Shown here: positions 27,237 to 35,425 of the stretch, one piece after another
Layout of the letters: each line of letters starts with the position of its first letter
Numbering within the stretch: position 1 is the first letter of the stretch
NCBI RefSeq assembly: GCF_003060865.1
Contig: NZ_CP028918.1
Span: 3,336,001 to 3,400,000 of the forward strand
Length of the DNA stretch: 64,000 bases
Reading direction: 5' to 3'
From: Gemmobacter aquarius
Lineage (GTDB): Bacteria; Pseudomonadota; Alphaproteobacteria; Rhodobacterales; Rhodobacteraceae
Notes under the pieces: model-generated
Databases searched by the model: none
Told to the model about the DNA's origin: nothing
Seen by the model: only the letters and a program-made list of their open reading frames with translations
Translations under genes and position numbers: made by a program

Positions 27237-28057
27237 GATTTCACCTTGTCGGCAAACCCGTGTTCGGCGGCGGGAAAGGTACGCGCGCGCACTTCGGCGG
27301 CATATGTGGCGATGGCCTCATCGGCAAGGCTGCCCAATTCGGCGTATCGTTTCACGAATTTGGGGCGGAAATCGGTGAACAGACCCAGCATGTCGTCGAC
27401 CACCAGAACCTGCCCGTCGCAATCCGGCCCTGCGCCGATGCCGATGGTGGGGATCCTCACCGCCCTGGTGATGTCACCCGACAGACCGACCGGCACTTTC
27501 TCGAGCACCAGCGAAAACGCCCCCGCAGCCTCGCAGGCCTTGGCATCGGCCATGACGCGGGCGGCATCGGCATCGCGCCCGACGACCTTGTACCCGCCCA
27601 GCGTGTTGATCGATTGCGGTGTCAGCCCCACATGCGCCATCACCGGCACACCCCGCGCCGTCAGGAAGGCAATGGTTTCGGCCATATGCACCCCCCCTTC
27701 CAGCTTGACCGAAGGCGCCCCCGTCTCGGCCATCAGGCGCGATGCGTTGCGGAACGCCTGCTGCGGGCTTTCCTCGTAGCTGCCAAAGGGCATGTCGATG
27801 ACCGCCATGGCACGCGACAGGCCACGCACCACCGCACGGCCATGCAGGATCATCATCTCGAGCGTGACGCCGATGGTCGACGGCAGGCCATGCAGCACCA
27901 TGCCGACCGAATCCCCGACCAGCGCGATATCGCAATGCGGATCGACCAGCCGCGCGACAGGCGTGGTATAGGCGGTCAGCACCACCAGCGGCACACCCCC
28001 CTTGCGAGAGGTGATTTCGGGGGGAAGCACCGAACGAAGCGGGGCAGATGCGCTCAT
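27233..28057 (-). CDS. panB: 3-methyl-2-oxobutanoate hydroxymethyltransferase
   Basis: A 274-residue TIM-barrel enzyme that transfers a hydroxymethyl group from 5,10-methylene-THF to ketoisovalerate, giving ketopantoate. Visible family landmarks are [11 protein letters not shown], the metal-ligand region [26 protein letters not shown] and [14 protein letters not shown]. It is first in panB-panC with a 4-base overlap. Use of methylene-THF links it loosely to the C1 metabolism encoded elsewhere in the window. Confidence 0.95.
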   Translation of the reverse strand: MSASAPLRSVLPPEITSRKGGVPLVVLTAYTTPVARLVDPHCDIALVGDSVGMVLHGLPSTIGVTLEMMILHGRAVVRGLSRAMAVIDMPFGSYEESPQQAFRNASRLMAETGAPSVKLEGGVHMAETIAFLTARGVPVMAHVGLTPQSINTLGGYKVVGRDADAARVMADAKACEAAGAFSLVLEKVPVGLSGDITRAVRIPTIGIGAGPDCDGQVLVVDDMLGLFTDFRPKFVKRYAELGSLADEAIATYAAEVRARTFPAAEHGFADKVKS

Positions 28058-28219
28058 GGGTGACAGGCTCCCTGTCTTTCAACTTTGCCCGATATAGAGG
28101 CACAGCCACACCGCAACGGCAAGATTGCCGCGCTGCATTGCAGCGACATTTTCAGCGGACGGGCCTTGACCGACCCACACAGGCACCGCCTTCTGTCCAA
28201 ACAGCATATCGGAACCAGC

Positions 28220-28558
28220 ATGAACCATATCGAACGTATCACCCAAGCGGGCATTGCACCCGAAGTAACGCGCCCTGCGCCAGAGCGGCTGATTTCCGGC
28301 GATCCGGTCCACACCACCTGGAATATCGAAGAGCGCGACGGGATCTATTGCGGCCAATGGCAATCGACGCCGGGCAAGTGGCGAATTTCTTACACCGAAT
28401 GGGAATATGTCTATATCCGCTCGGGCCATTCTATCTTGACCGACAGCCAGGGCAACGAAACACAGCTGAGGACAGGCGACGGTTGCATCATCCGTCCCGG
28501 CTTTGCGGGAACCTGGGAAGTGGTCGAAACGACGCTCAAGGATTACGTGATCCGCTGA
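28220..28558 (+). CDS. Cupin domain protein (DUF861/cupin_3 type)
   Basis: A 112-residue single-domain cupin. The conserved core runs from GQWQSTPGKWRISYTEWE to a TGDGCIIRPGFAGTWEV turn, matching the cupin_3 family to which EutQ-like and ureidoglycine-related cupins belong. The ATG at 28220 begins the conserved part; the open frame further upstream enters the panB promoter area. No enzymatic partner is adjacent, so its substrate is unknown. It diverges from panB and converges on the L,D-transpeptidase gene. Confidence 0.75.
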   Translation: MNHIERITQAGIAPEVTRPAPERLISGDPVHTTWNIEERDGIYCGQWQSTPGKWRISYTEWEYVYIRSGHSILTDSQGNETQLRTGDGCIIRPGFAGTWEVVETTLKDYVIR

Positions 28559-28565
28559 ACGAAAG

Positions 28566-28590
28566 GGGCGGGGATGTCCCCGCCCGCTTT
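28566..28590. terminator. Bidirectional hairpin after cupin gene
   Basis: GGGCGGGGA (28566-28574) pairs with TCCCCGCCC (28577-28585) around TG, followed by GCTTT. It sits in the 36-base gap between the converging cupin and L,D-transpeptidase genes. Confidence 0.65.
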
Positions 28591-28594
28591 GGCC

Positions 28595-29521
28595 TTAGTT
28601 CGTCACCGCAGCTATCTCTTCCTCGCCCGTCAGCACGGCAAGCGTGGGGCAATCGGCTTCGGCAATGCCTTTGTTGCGGCACAAGCGAAGGCGGCGCTTT
28701 TCATCCTTGGCCGCCTGCTTTTCAGCCTCAAGCGCTGCGACACGCTCGGCTTCGACCTTTGCGGCCTCGTCGTCGATGATCTTTTGCTTGTCGACGTCCA
28801 GTTGCGCGCGGTTTTCCGGCGTGTCGGGCACGGCGCGGCCATAGGCGTCGTCCATATAGGGCCCTTCGGCGGCAAGGCTTTCTTCCAACGTGCGCACCAC
28901 GACCTTGTCGCCCACCTCGACCCGGTTGAACAGGTCGATGGCGTCCTGATTGAACAGGCGGATACAGCCCGCGCTGGTCGCCCGCCCGATCGAGGCATTC
29001 TGGATGGTGCCGTGAATCCGGAACATCGTGTCGCGGCCATTGCGGTAAAGATACATCGCCCGCGCGCCAAGCGGGTTCTCCAGACCGCCGGGCAGACCGG
29101 CGGCATATTCGGCGTAAAGGTCGGGACGGGTTTTCACCATGTTCGCGGTCGGCTGCCAGCTGGGCCATTCAGCCTTGCGGCCCACATAGCCCGTGCCCTT
29201 GAACGACAGGCCTTCACGCCCGACGGCGATGCCGTAGCGGATGGCACGATTGCCTTCGAGAACATAGTAAAGCCGCCGCGCGTTCACATCGACGACCACG
29301 GTGCCGGGCTTTTCGTCGCCCGCAAAGTCAACCTCGGTCCGCAGATTCGCACCGAAGAGTTCAAGCGGGTCGACGGCGGGGATCAGGAATTCACCATCCT
29401 GCACCGCCTGATATTCCGGCGGAATCGCAGGCGGCGGCGCTTCGGCTGCGGGTTTCGGGGCGCAGGCGGCTGCGGTCAGCAGGGCCAGAACGGCGGCGAA
29501 TCTGGGCAAGAGGTGAAACAC
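28595..29521 (-). CDS. L,D-transpeptidase (YkuD family), probable lipoprotein
   Basis: A 308-residue envelope enzyme. From the GTG at 29521 the N-terminus is a hydrophobic signal ending at AAAC, a plausible lipobox. Residues about 65-200 form the YkuD domain with the catalytic histidine in FRIHGT and cysteine in TSAGCIRL. Such enzymes cross-link peptidoglycan or attach proteins to it through L,D bonds. The C-terminal 100 residues are a charged Ala/Glu/Lys helix (likely coiled coil) with a small cysteine pair. The start is uncertain because the frame stays open upstream without a good ATG. Confidence 0.82.
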   Translation of the reverse strand: MFHLLPRFAAVLALLTAAACAPKPAAEAPPPAIPPEYQAVQDGEFLIPAVDPLELFGANLRTEVDFAGDEKPGTVVVDVNARRLYYVLEGNRAIRYGIAVGREGLSFKGTGYVGRKAEWPSWQPTANMVKTRPDLYAEYAAGLPGGLENPLGARAMYLYRNGRDTMFRIHGTIQNASIGRATSAGCIRLFNQDAIDLFNRVEVGDKVVVRTLEESLAAEGPYMDDAYGRAVPDTPENRAQLDVDKQKIIDDEAAKVEAERVAALEAEKQAAKDEKRRLRLCRNKGIAEADCPTLAVLTGEEEIAAVTN

Positions 29522-29727
29522 GATGCAGGGACCCGTAAGCTGAAGCGCATAAGTCGCGCGTGACGTGCCCAAAAGCACTTTAGTATATGAACCCGTCAAG
29601 CCCCGCTTCGGTTTCAAGGCAACAAATTCGTGACCAAATGCGCGGTTGCCGTCAATTCGGCCCGGTTCGCCTTGTGCTGGCGATACCAATCCCCATTTCG
29701 GACAGGAACCGAAACGGAGGACAGCCG

Positions 29728-30036
29728 ATGAAATGCCCGGTCGACAACGAAACACTTGTGATGGCGGACCGGGGCGGAGTCGAGATCGACTATTGCCCCA
29801 AATGTCGTGGCGTCTGGCTGGACAGGGGCGAGCTTGACAAGATAATCGAGCGGTCGGTCGCAGCCCCTGCGGCAGCAGCGCCCGCCCCGCAGGCCCGCGC
29901 TCCCCAACCGATGTCACAGCAGCATGCGCCCCAAGGCTATGCGCCAGACCCGCGCTACCGCGACGACGATGACCACCGCCACGGCTACAAGCGCAAGAAG
30001 CGCGAAAGCTTTCTGGGCGAACTGTTCGACTTTTGA
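29728..30036 (+). CDS. TFIIB-type zinc-ribbon protein
   Basis: A 102-residue protein. The N-terminal 40 residues are the zf-TFIIB-like domain: cysteines C3, C23 and C26 within MKCPVDN and DYCPKCRGVWLDRGEL. A proline/alanine/glutamine-rich linker follows, and the tail is basic with KRKKRESFLGELFDF. A GGAGG site precedes the ATG at 29728. Proteins of this type are common in Proteobacteria and uncharacterised. The gene diverges from the L,D-transpeptidase gene; the 206-base gap between them shows no other gene. Confidence 0.78.
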   Translation: MKCPVDNETLVMADRGGVEIDYCPKCRGVWLDRGELDKIIERSVAAPAAAAPAPQARAPQPMSQQHAPQGYAPDPRYRDDDDHRHGYKRKKRESFLGELFDF

Positions 30037-30043
30037 CCGAGAG

Positions 30044-30066
30044 GGGTGGGTGCACAGCACCCACCC
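30044..30066. repeat. GGGTGGGTG hairpin, copy 2
   Basis: GGGTGGGTG (30044-30052) and CACCCACCC (30058-30066) flank a CACAG loop. The arms are the same as at 21188-21208. It separates the zinc-ribbon gene from moaE and may terminate both. Confidence 0.6.
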
Positions 30067-30081
30067 TACGGCTTTGCCCAC

Positions 30082-30522
30082 TTACCAGCGCGTCAGGGCA
30101 GCTTCGTCGCTGTCCTTGGCGGCGACCCATGACGCTCCGTCGCTGCCGATCTCCTTTTTCCAGAACGGCGCGCGGGATTTCAGGTAATCCATCAGGAATT
30201 CGGCGGCGGCAAAAGCATCGGCCCGGTGCGGCGCTGCGGTCGCGACCATCATGATAGCCTCATCGGCGCCAAGCCGCCCGTAGCGGTGGATCACCAGCGC
30301 GTCGGTCAAAGACCAGCGCGTTGCAGCCTCGGCCGCGATTGCAGCCAACGCTTTCTCGGTCATGCCGGGGTAATGCTCGATCTCCATCGCCGACAGGCTG
30401 CCACCATTGTCGCGCACCAGTCCGACGAATGTCACAGCCGCCCCCGCCCCCTTTGCCCCTGCGATAAAGGCGGCGGTTTCCTGTCCGATATCGAAGGCAT
30501 CCGCCTGAACCGCGACGCGCAT
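30082..30522 (-). CDS. moaE: Molybdopterin synthase catalytic subunit
   Basis: A 146-residue protein that with MoaD inserts sulfur into cyclic pyranopterin monophosphate to form molybdopterin. Conserved stretches are FVGLVRDN, the EHYPGMTEK motif, the HRYGRL strand and KSRAPFWKKE, where the lysines contact the MoaD tail. The ATG at 30522 starts one base after the moaD stop (TAGGATG); a GTG three codons earlier is also possible. It is third in pgsA-moaD-moaE. Confidence 0.93.
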   Translation of the reverse strand: MRVAVQADAFDIGQETAAFIAGAKGAGAAVTFVGLVRDNGGSLSAMEIEHYPGMTEKALAAIAAEAATRWSLTDALVIHRYGRLGADEAIMMVATAAPHRADAFAAAEFLMDYLKSRAPFWKKEIGSDGASWVAAKDSDEAALTRW

Positions 30523-30523
30523 C

Positions 30524-30772
30524 CTAGCCACCCGTCATGGGCGGAAAAAACGCCACCTCACGCACGCCGGCAAGCGGGGCATCAAAGGACGACAACTCCT
30601 GGTCCAGCGCGACCCGCAACGAGCCAAGGTCGGCAAAAGCCGCCTCGTAGCGCGATTCGCGCGCGACAAGCTCGGCCACCAGCCCCGCCACGGTCGCGGC
30701 ATCCGTCTCGACCCGTTCGCGCGGCAGGCCGATGCGTTCGCGGACCCATGCGAAATAGATGACGTCGATCAT
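30524..30772 (-). CDS. moaD: Molybdopterin synthase sulfur carrier subunit
   Basis: An 82-residue ubiquitin-fold protein ending in Gly-Gly, the tail that carries the thiocarboxylate to MoaE. The opening [14 protein letters not shown] and the final FFPPMTGG are typical. The start overlaps the pgsA stop by three bases (ATGA), and moaE follows one base after its stop. Other Moa genes are not in the window. Confidence 0.93.
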   Translation of the reverse strand: MIDVIYFAWVRERIGLPRERVETDAATVAGLVAELVARESRYEAAFADLGSLRVALDQELSSFDAPLAGVREVAFFPPMTGG

Positions 30773-31434
30773 TTGTCCTCACGCAGGAATGGCAGGGATT
30801 TGCGGAAGTAATCCCACCCCGTCATCAAGGTGAGCATGGCCGCCACCCAGATCAAGGCCAACCCGACCATCGTCGCGTAAGACGAACACCCCCGCGTCCC
30901 GCAGGACCGGATCGGATCGGCCAGACCTTGCGTCACCAGTTCGGCATATTGGTCTGGCGTCATGCCGCGGCGGGCGATGCCTTCCAGATGCTCAAGCCCC
31001 GTGCCCAGAAACAACACCGCAATCGCCACCATCTGCGCCGTGGTCTTCCATTTCGCCAGGTTGGTGACACGGAGAAGCCCCGCCTTGGCGCCCAGAAACT
31101 CGCGCAGACCCGACACGAACACTTCGCGGAACAGGATAGCTGTGACCGGCAGGATCAGCCACGGATTCATACCTGAATACCCCGTGATGATGACCAGAGC
31201 GATCACCACCATCGCCTTGTCGGCAATCGGATCGAGCATCGCGCCGAACTTGCTTTCCTGCTTCCACGCGCGGGCGATATAGCCATCGAACCAGTCGGTG
31301 ATGGCGGCAGTCACAAACAGCGCAAGGGCGAACCAATCCGCGAGCGGCCGGTGGAAATACAGGAACATCAAAGCCACACCCGGCGCGGCGAACAGACGGC
31401 AAACCGTCAGCGTATTTGGTAACGTCCATTTCAT
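30769..31434 (-). CDS. pgsA: CDP-diacylglycerol--glycerol-3-phosphate 3-phosphatidyltransferase
   Basis: A 221-residue membrane enzyme making phosphatidylglycerol phosphate. The CDP-alcohol phosphotransferase signature D-x2-DG-x2-AR-x8-G-x3-D-x3-D reads in [12 protein letters not shown] and [10 protein letters not shown]. Several hydrophobic segments cover the rest. The start at 31434 matches the family opening [10 protein letters not shown]; a codon seven residues earlier is less likely. A Cys-containing insert ([11 protein letters not shown], about residues 178-190) faces one side of the membrane and is not common in relatives. The gene overlaps moaD. Confidence 0.94.
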   Translation of the reverse strand: MKWTLPNTLTVCRLFAAPGVALMFLYFHRPLADWFALALFVTAAITDWFDGYIARAWKQESKFGAMLDPIADKAMVVIALVIITGYSGMNPWLILPVTAILFREVFVSGLREFLGAKAGLLRVTNLAKWKTTAQMVAIAVLFLGTGLEHLEGIARRGMTPDQYAELVTQGLADPIRSCGTRGCSSYATMVGLALIWVAAMLTLMTGWDYFRKSLPFLREDK

Positions 31435-31555
31435 AAGCAGATGGATAACAGGCAATCTGCGGGATTTAAAAGCGGAAAGGCAAAGCGGCGCAAGGTTGAC
31501 GCGACGGGCGGGCTTGGCTAGCAGCCGTTACCTTGTAGCCGAAAGGGGCAGACCG

Positions 31556-32458
31556 ATGGCGCGAACGAAAAAAGGCAGGGCCGTGTCGGGCTGGCTGGTT
31601 ATCGACAAGCCAGCGGGGATCACCTCGACCGCCATCGTGAACAAGGTGAAATGGGCATTTCAGGCGCAAAAGGCCGGGCATGCCGGTACGCTCGATCCCG
31701 CGGCGACGGGGGTTCTTGCCGTGGCTCTGGGCGAGGCGACAAAGACCGTGCCCTACATCACCGATGCGTTGAAATGCTACCGTTTCGTCGTCCGCTTCGG
31801 TGCGGCGACCACCACCGACGATGCCGAGGGCAGCGTGATCGCGACTTCGGTCCAGCGCCCCGACGATGCCGCGATCGAAGCCGCCCTTGCCGCCTTCCGG
31901 GGCGATATCCAGCAGGTTCCGCCACAGTTCTCGGCGGTCAAGGTCGATGGCGAACGCGCCTATGATCTTGCGCGTGACGGCGAAGCGATGGACCTCGCCG
32001 CCCGCCCGCTCTGGGTGGAAAGCCTGACGCTGCTGGCTCGCCCCGATGCCGACCATGTCGAACTGGAAATGGTCTGCGGCAAGGGCGGTTATGTCCGTTC
32101 CATCGCGCGCGATCTGGGCCAATCGCTCGGCTGCCTTGGCCATGTGCTTTGGCTCCGGCGCGAATGGTCGGGGCCATTCACCGCCGCGCAGGGCGCCACG
32201 CTGGAAGACATCGACCGCCTAGCCCGCACCGACGAGATCGACGCGCTTTTGCAGCCCCTCGAACTCGGCCTGGCCGATCTGCCCGAGCTTCCCGCCACGC
32301 CCGAAGGGGCTGCGCGGCTCAAAAACGGCAATCCGGGCATGGTGCTCGCCTCGTCCGTCGATTGGGGAGAAGAGGCGTGGGCCAGCTATCAGGGCCGGGC
32401 GGTCGCGGTCGGTATCTATAAATCGGGCGAATTGCACCCCACCCGCGTGTTCAACTGA
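31556..32458 (+). CDS. truB: tRNA pseudouridine(55) synthase
   Basis: A 300-residue enzyme forming pseudouridine 55 in the T-loop of tRNAs. The catalytic aspartate is D47 in [24 protein letters not shown] and the C-terminal RNA-binding part follow. The ATG at 31556 has GAAAGGGG close upstream. It is divergent from pgsA over 121 bases, with no feature seen there. In many bacteria truB is next to rpsO; here rpsO lies 1.9 kb downstream, after DUF1643 and an RTX gene. Confidence 0.94.
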   Translation: MARTKKGRAVSGWLVIDKPAGITSTAIVNKVKWAFQAQKAGHAGTLDPAATGVLAVALGEATKTVPYITDALKCYRFVVRFGAATTTDDAEGSVIATSVQRPDDAAIEAALAAFRGDIQQVPPQFSAVKVDGERAYDLARDGEAMDLAARPLWVESLTLLARPDADHVELEMVCGKGGYVRSIARDLGQSLGCLGHVLWLRREWSGPFTAAQGATLEDIDRLARTDEIDALLQPLELGLADLPELPATPEGAARLKNGNPGMVLASSVDWGEEAWASYQGRAVAVGIYKSGELHPTRVFN

Positions 32459-32472
32459 CCCGCCCTTCCGCT

Positions 32473-32522
32473 TTCATGCGCGCTCAAATATCCTCGGGGG
32501 GTCCGGGGGCAGATGGCCCCCC
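32473..32522 (+). repeat. Dispersed CAAATA intergenic element, copy C
   Basis: It contains CAAATATCCTCGGGGGG followed by GGGGGCAGA and a closing CCCCCC arm, the same long form as copy D at 41857. It sits 15 bases after truB and ends just before the DUF1643 gene. Confidence 0.55.
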
Positions 32523-32545
32523 GGCTTTGGCCGAAAGCGCAACCG

Positions 32546-33058
32546 ATGATCACGCGGCACCACCTGAAAGGCGATGCCGAAAGCACGGCGGTCTATTCGC
32601 CGTGTGAACGCTATCGCTACCTGCTGACCCGCGTCTGGAATCCGGCCGGTCAAAAGGCGCTTTTCGTCATGCTCAATCCCTCGACCGCGACCGAGACGCA
32701 GAACGATCCCACCGTGGAACGCTGCGAAAGACGGGCGCGGGCGCTTGGCTTCGGGGCCTTTCGCGTGACCAACATCTTCGCCTTCCGCGCCACAGATCCC
32801 CGCGTGATGCGGGCACAGCCCGATCCGGTAGGGCCTGCGAATGACACGGCGATCGGCGACAGCGCGGCGCACTGGGCCGACAGCATCATTTGCGCCTGGG
32901 GCACCCATGGCGCCTTTCTTGACCGCGGTCGGCAGGTCGAAACCTTGCTGCGTGCCACGGGGCACCCGCTTTACTGTCTCGGCCTGACCGCCAGTGGACA
33001 CCCCAAGCACCCGCTTTACATCGGCTACGACAAGCAACCCGAAATCTGGTCAGGCTGA
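32546..33058 (+). CDS. DUF1643 domain protein
   Basis: A 170-residue protein matching DUF1643 across its length: YSPCERYRYLLTRVW, then FVMLNPSTATE (about residues 40-50), FRVTNIFAFRATDP and a C-terminal GHPKHPLYI. The family occurs in phages and bacteria and has no proven activity. The ATG at 32546 is chosen because conservation starts there and an upstream ATG lies inside the repeat element. Its last nine bases overlap the stop of the convergent RTX gene. Confidence 0.82.
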   Translation: MITRHHLKGDAESTAVYSPCERYRYLLTRVWNPAGQKALFVMLNPSTATETQNDPTVERCERRARALGFGAFRVTNIFAFRATDPRVMRAQPDPVGPANDTAIGDSAAHWADSIICAWGTHGAFLDRGRQVETLLRATGHPLYCLGLTASGHPKHPLYIGYDKQPEIWSG

Positions 33059-34099
33059 CCGCAATTCGACCTCTTGTACCGTCAGCCCAGCCCCGCCCGA
33101 GATGCTGGCAATCTCGATCCCGTCGAGGCGGATCAAAGCATCGTTGCCAGCGTCTTCGACGGTAATCGCCGGTGACGGGTGCAACACCGGATCGTAAACC
33201 ACGACCAAGCGGTCGGCCGCGCTGTCAAAATCGGTGACAAGGCTGCTGCCGCCCGTCCCGAGCATGAAGTCATCCGCACCCGATCCGCCAGACAACATTG
33301 TTCCCGATCCGGCCCAAAGCGTGTCATCCCCGGCCCCGCCGTTCAGCACATCGACACCCTCTCCGGCGGCGAGCAGGTCATTTCCGTCACCACCGTCAAT
33401 TTCGTCATTGCCCGCGCCACCATAAAGTCCGTCATCGCCCAAGCCGCCGACGACCCTGTCGCCGCCGTCGCCGCCGCGCAGCACGTCTGCGCCCTCGCCC
33501 CCGTTGAGCGAATCGGCCCCAAGCCCGCCGGCGAGCGTATCGTCACCCGCCCAGCCATCGACAGTGTCATCGCCGGAATTGCCCCAAAGCAGGTCATCCC
33601 CTGCTCCGCCGCGCAGCCAATCGTCATCATCGCCACCGCGCAGACTGTCATTGCCATCGCCACCGTCCAGAATGTCGGCACCGGCATCACCGAACAACCG
33701 GTCATCGCCAGCGCCACCGGCAAGCATGTCGCGGCCAGCCAGCCCACGCAGGGCGTCATCCGCACCGCCACCGTTCAGCACATCATTCCCGCCGCCGCCG
33801 ACCAGATCGAGCTGCGCGCCCGGCGTGTCGGGACTGTCGTCCGACTGCGGCATCCCGTCGTCGCTGGTCGGGTTCAGCCGAAAGCTGGCAGGGCCGGTGT
33901 CATCGGTCGCCAGATGACCGTCGGGCAGCAGCGATGATTCGGCCAAGGCAACATCGGTACTGTCCGCTTCCGGTTGCTGCGGTTCGCTTTCCTCGATGTC
34001 GGCAGGGTCGTCATCTGCTTGATCATTGGACATGCCGGTGACGGCATCTACCATGATGCCCGCCGCGAACAGACCCATCAGGCTCAACAGCCCAAGCAT
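33050..34099 (-). CDS. RTX-type calcium-binding protein with hydrophobic N-terminus (second copy)
   Basis: A 349-residue protein. From the ATG at 34099 there is a hydrophobic segment (LGLLSLMGLFAAGIMV, residues 2-17), an acidic linker of about 75 residues, then around seventeen GGxGxD nonapeptides (about residues 95-250) and a short beta-rich tail ending VELRSA. The plan is the same as the protein at 16071-17270, though linker and tail differ. GGGGTG lies upstream of the start. A longer frame upstream is basic and not conserved. No secretion genes are adjacent. Confidence 0.78.
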   Translation of the reverse strand: MLGLLSLMGLFAAGIMVDAVTGMSNDQADDDPADIEESEPQQPEADSTDVALAESSLLPDGHLATDDTGPASFRLNPTSDDGMPQSDDSPDTPGAQLDLVGGGGNDVLNGGGADDALRGLAGRDMLAGGAGDDRLFGDAGADILDGGDGNDSLRGGDDDDWLRGGAGDDLLWGNSGDDTVDGWAGDDTLAGGLGADSLNGGEGADVLRGGDGGDRVVGGLGDDGLYGGAGNDEIDGGDGNDLLAAGEGVDVLNGGAGDDTLWAGSGTMLSGGSGADDFMLGTGGSSLVTDFDSAADRLVVVYDPVLHPSPAITVEDAGNDALIRLDGIEIASISGGAGLTVQEVELRSA

Positions 34100-34359
34100 A
34101 ATCGCACCCCATACACCCTGCGCACCCCTGCGCCGATAGCCAGATTGCTTGGCCAAGGTGAATAATCGTTTGCCGCTTGCAAAAAAGCGACCCTTTTTTC
34201 GACACGTGGTTAACGGTGCCGCCCGGTTTCTGGCACTGCGGGCTTTTCTTTTACGGGGATTTCCCCTATACGCCCGCATCCTTTGCTTGCCAAAGGTGCC
34301 AACGGCCCTGCTGGACGACATCCCGGCTTGTGCCTTCACCCTCTTCACAGGAGACACCG

Positions 34360-34629
34360 ATGTCGATCACCGTCGAAGAAAAAGCCCGCCTGATCAAGGA
34401 ATACGCCACCAAAGAGAACGACACCGGCTCGCCGGAAGTTCAGGTTGCGATCCTCTCGTCGCGTATCGCCACGCTGACCGAGCACTTCAAGGGCCACAAG
34501 AAAGACAACCACTCGCGCCGCGGCCTTCTGATGATGGTCGCCCAGCGCCGCAAACTGCTCGACTACCTCAAGGGCAAGGACGAAGGCCGCTACCAGTCGC
34601 TGATCGGTCGCCTCGGCCTGCGTCGCTAA
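34360..34629 (+). CDS. rpsO: 30S ribosomal protein S15
   Basis: An 89-residue primary binder of 16S rRNA with the canonical MSITVEEK start, TGSPEVQVA, and the [16 protein letters not shown] loop. CAGGAG precedes the ATG. The upstream 260 bases hold no gene. In many bacteria pnp follows directly; here a parDE-like pair on the opposite strand lies between rpsO and pnp. A strong terminator follows the gene. Confidence 0.97.
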   Translation: MSITVEEKARLIKEYATKENDTGSPEVQVAILSSRIATLTEHFKGHKKDNHSRRGLLMMVAQRRKLLDYLKGKDEGRYQSLIGRLGLRR

Positions 34630-34652
34630 CGCGAACACGGTTAACCAACGGA

Positions 34653-34688
34653 ACGCCCGTAGCGAAAGCTGCGGGCGTTTTGCTTTTC
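34653..34688 (+). terminator. Rho-independent terminator after rpsO
   Basis: ACGCCCGTAGC (34653-34663) and GCTGCGGGCGT (34668-34678) flank a GAAA tetraloop, followed by TTTGCTTTT. The toxin gene stop codon lies inside its tail. Confidence 0.85.
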
Positions 34689-34983
34689 AGTCGGTCAGGA
34701 ATGCCAGCCAATCGGTCCGCCCATGGACCACGCGGATCACCTCGAGCGTTTCGCCGCTTTGAAAGATGATCAGATGGGCGCGATAGGGGTGCAGACGCAA
34801 GGGCGGCACGAATTCGGTGCGAAGCCGCGCGATCTCGGGATGCTCGGCCAGCAAGTCGAATATTTTGCCCAGACCCGCAAGATAGGCCTCGGCCTGACGC
34901 GATCCCCATTCCGCAAGCGTATGGTCCCAGATTTCTGCCAGATCGGCTTCGGCCAAGGGGCGTAGCTGAACCGGTCGCGTCAC
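34687..34983 (-). CDS. RelE/ParE-type toxin
   Basis: A 98-residue ParE-superfamily protein: an N-terminal RPLAEADLAEIWDHTL helix, the core PEIARLRTEF, then LRLHPYRAHLIIF and EVIRVVHGRTDW, all typical of the compact RelE/ParE fold. Family toxins poison gyrase or cut mRNA. It starts at a GTG overlapping the antitoxin stop (GTGA), so the antitoxin is translated first. The pair lies on the opposite strand from rpsO and pnp. Confidence 0.88.
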   Translation of the reverse strand: MTRPVQLRPLAEADLAEIWDHTLAEWGSRQAEAYLAGLGKIFDLLAEHPEIARLRTEFVPPLRLHPYRAHLIIFQSGETLEVIRVVHGRTDWLAFLTD

Positions 34984-35213
34984 GCCTTGCGCCGCGCCGC
35001 CAGAAACGCGGCCATGTCGAACGGGCGCGGCGGCCCGCTTGCCATACCCTGCTCGGCCAATGCCTGAATCTCGTCCCGCGCCTTTGCCCGTTCCTGATCG
35101 CGGCGGATCAGGTCGCGCATATAATCGCTGACATTTGCAAATCTTCCGTCGCGGGCCTGCGCCTCGGCATAGGCTTTCATCGCTTCGGGAAGGGAAATGT
35201 TCATCGTCGCCAT
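34980..35213 (-). CDS. ParD-type ribbon-helix-helix antitoxin
   Basis: A 77-residue partner of the downstream toxin. The N-terminal MNISLPEAMKAYAE strand-helix, NVSDYMRDLIRRDQER and a flexible C-terminus (PPRPFDMAAFLAARR) that would wrap the toxin are the ParD pattern. Two near starts exist, at 35213 and 35204; the first has GCGGA in front. Antitoxins of this group repress their own promoter. The upstream 212 bases to pnp hold no gene. Confidence 0.87.
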   Translation of the reverse strand: MATMNISLPEAMKAYAEAQARDGRFANVSDYMRDLIRRDQERAKARDEIQALAEQGMASGPPRPFDMAAFLAARRKA

Positions 35214-35425
35214 TCCGCAAAAGATGCGCGCTTGGCAAAGTTTGTCAAGACACCCCCCGAATCTCCACGCTTCCCAAACACACGCTTTTGCTGTATGCGC
35301 GCCCAATCTGCGACGTGAGGCCCGCCCCCGGCCGCATGCAAAGGATAGGGGGCGGCGGCAATGGGGCCGCCATTGACACGAGAGACACGGCAGGGGCCGT
35401 GGGTGCTCTCAGATAGGATCCGCTG

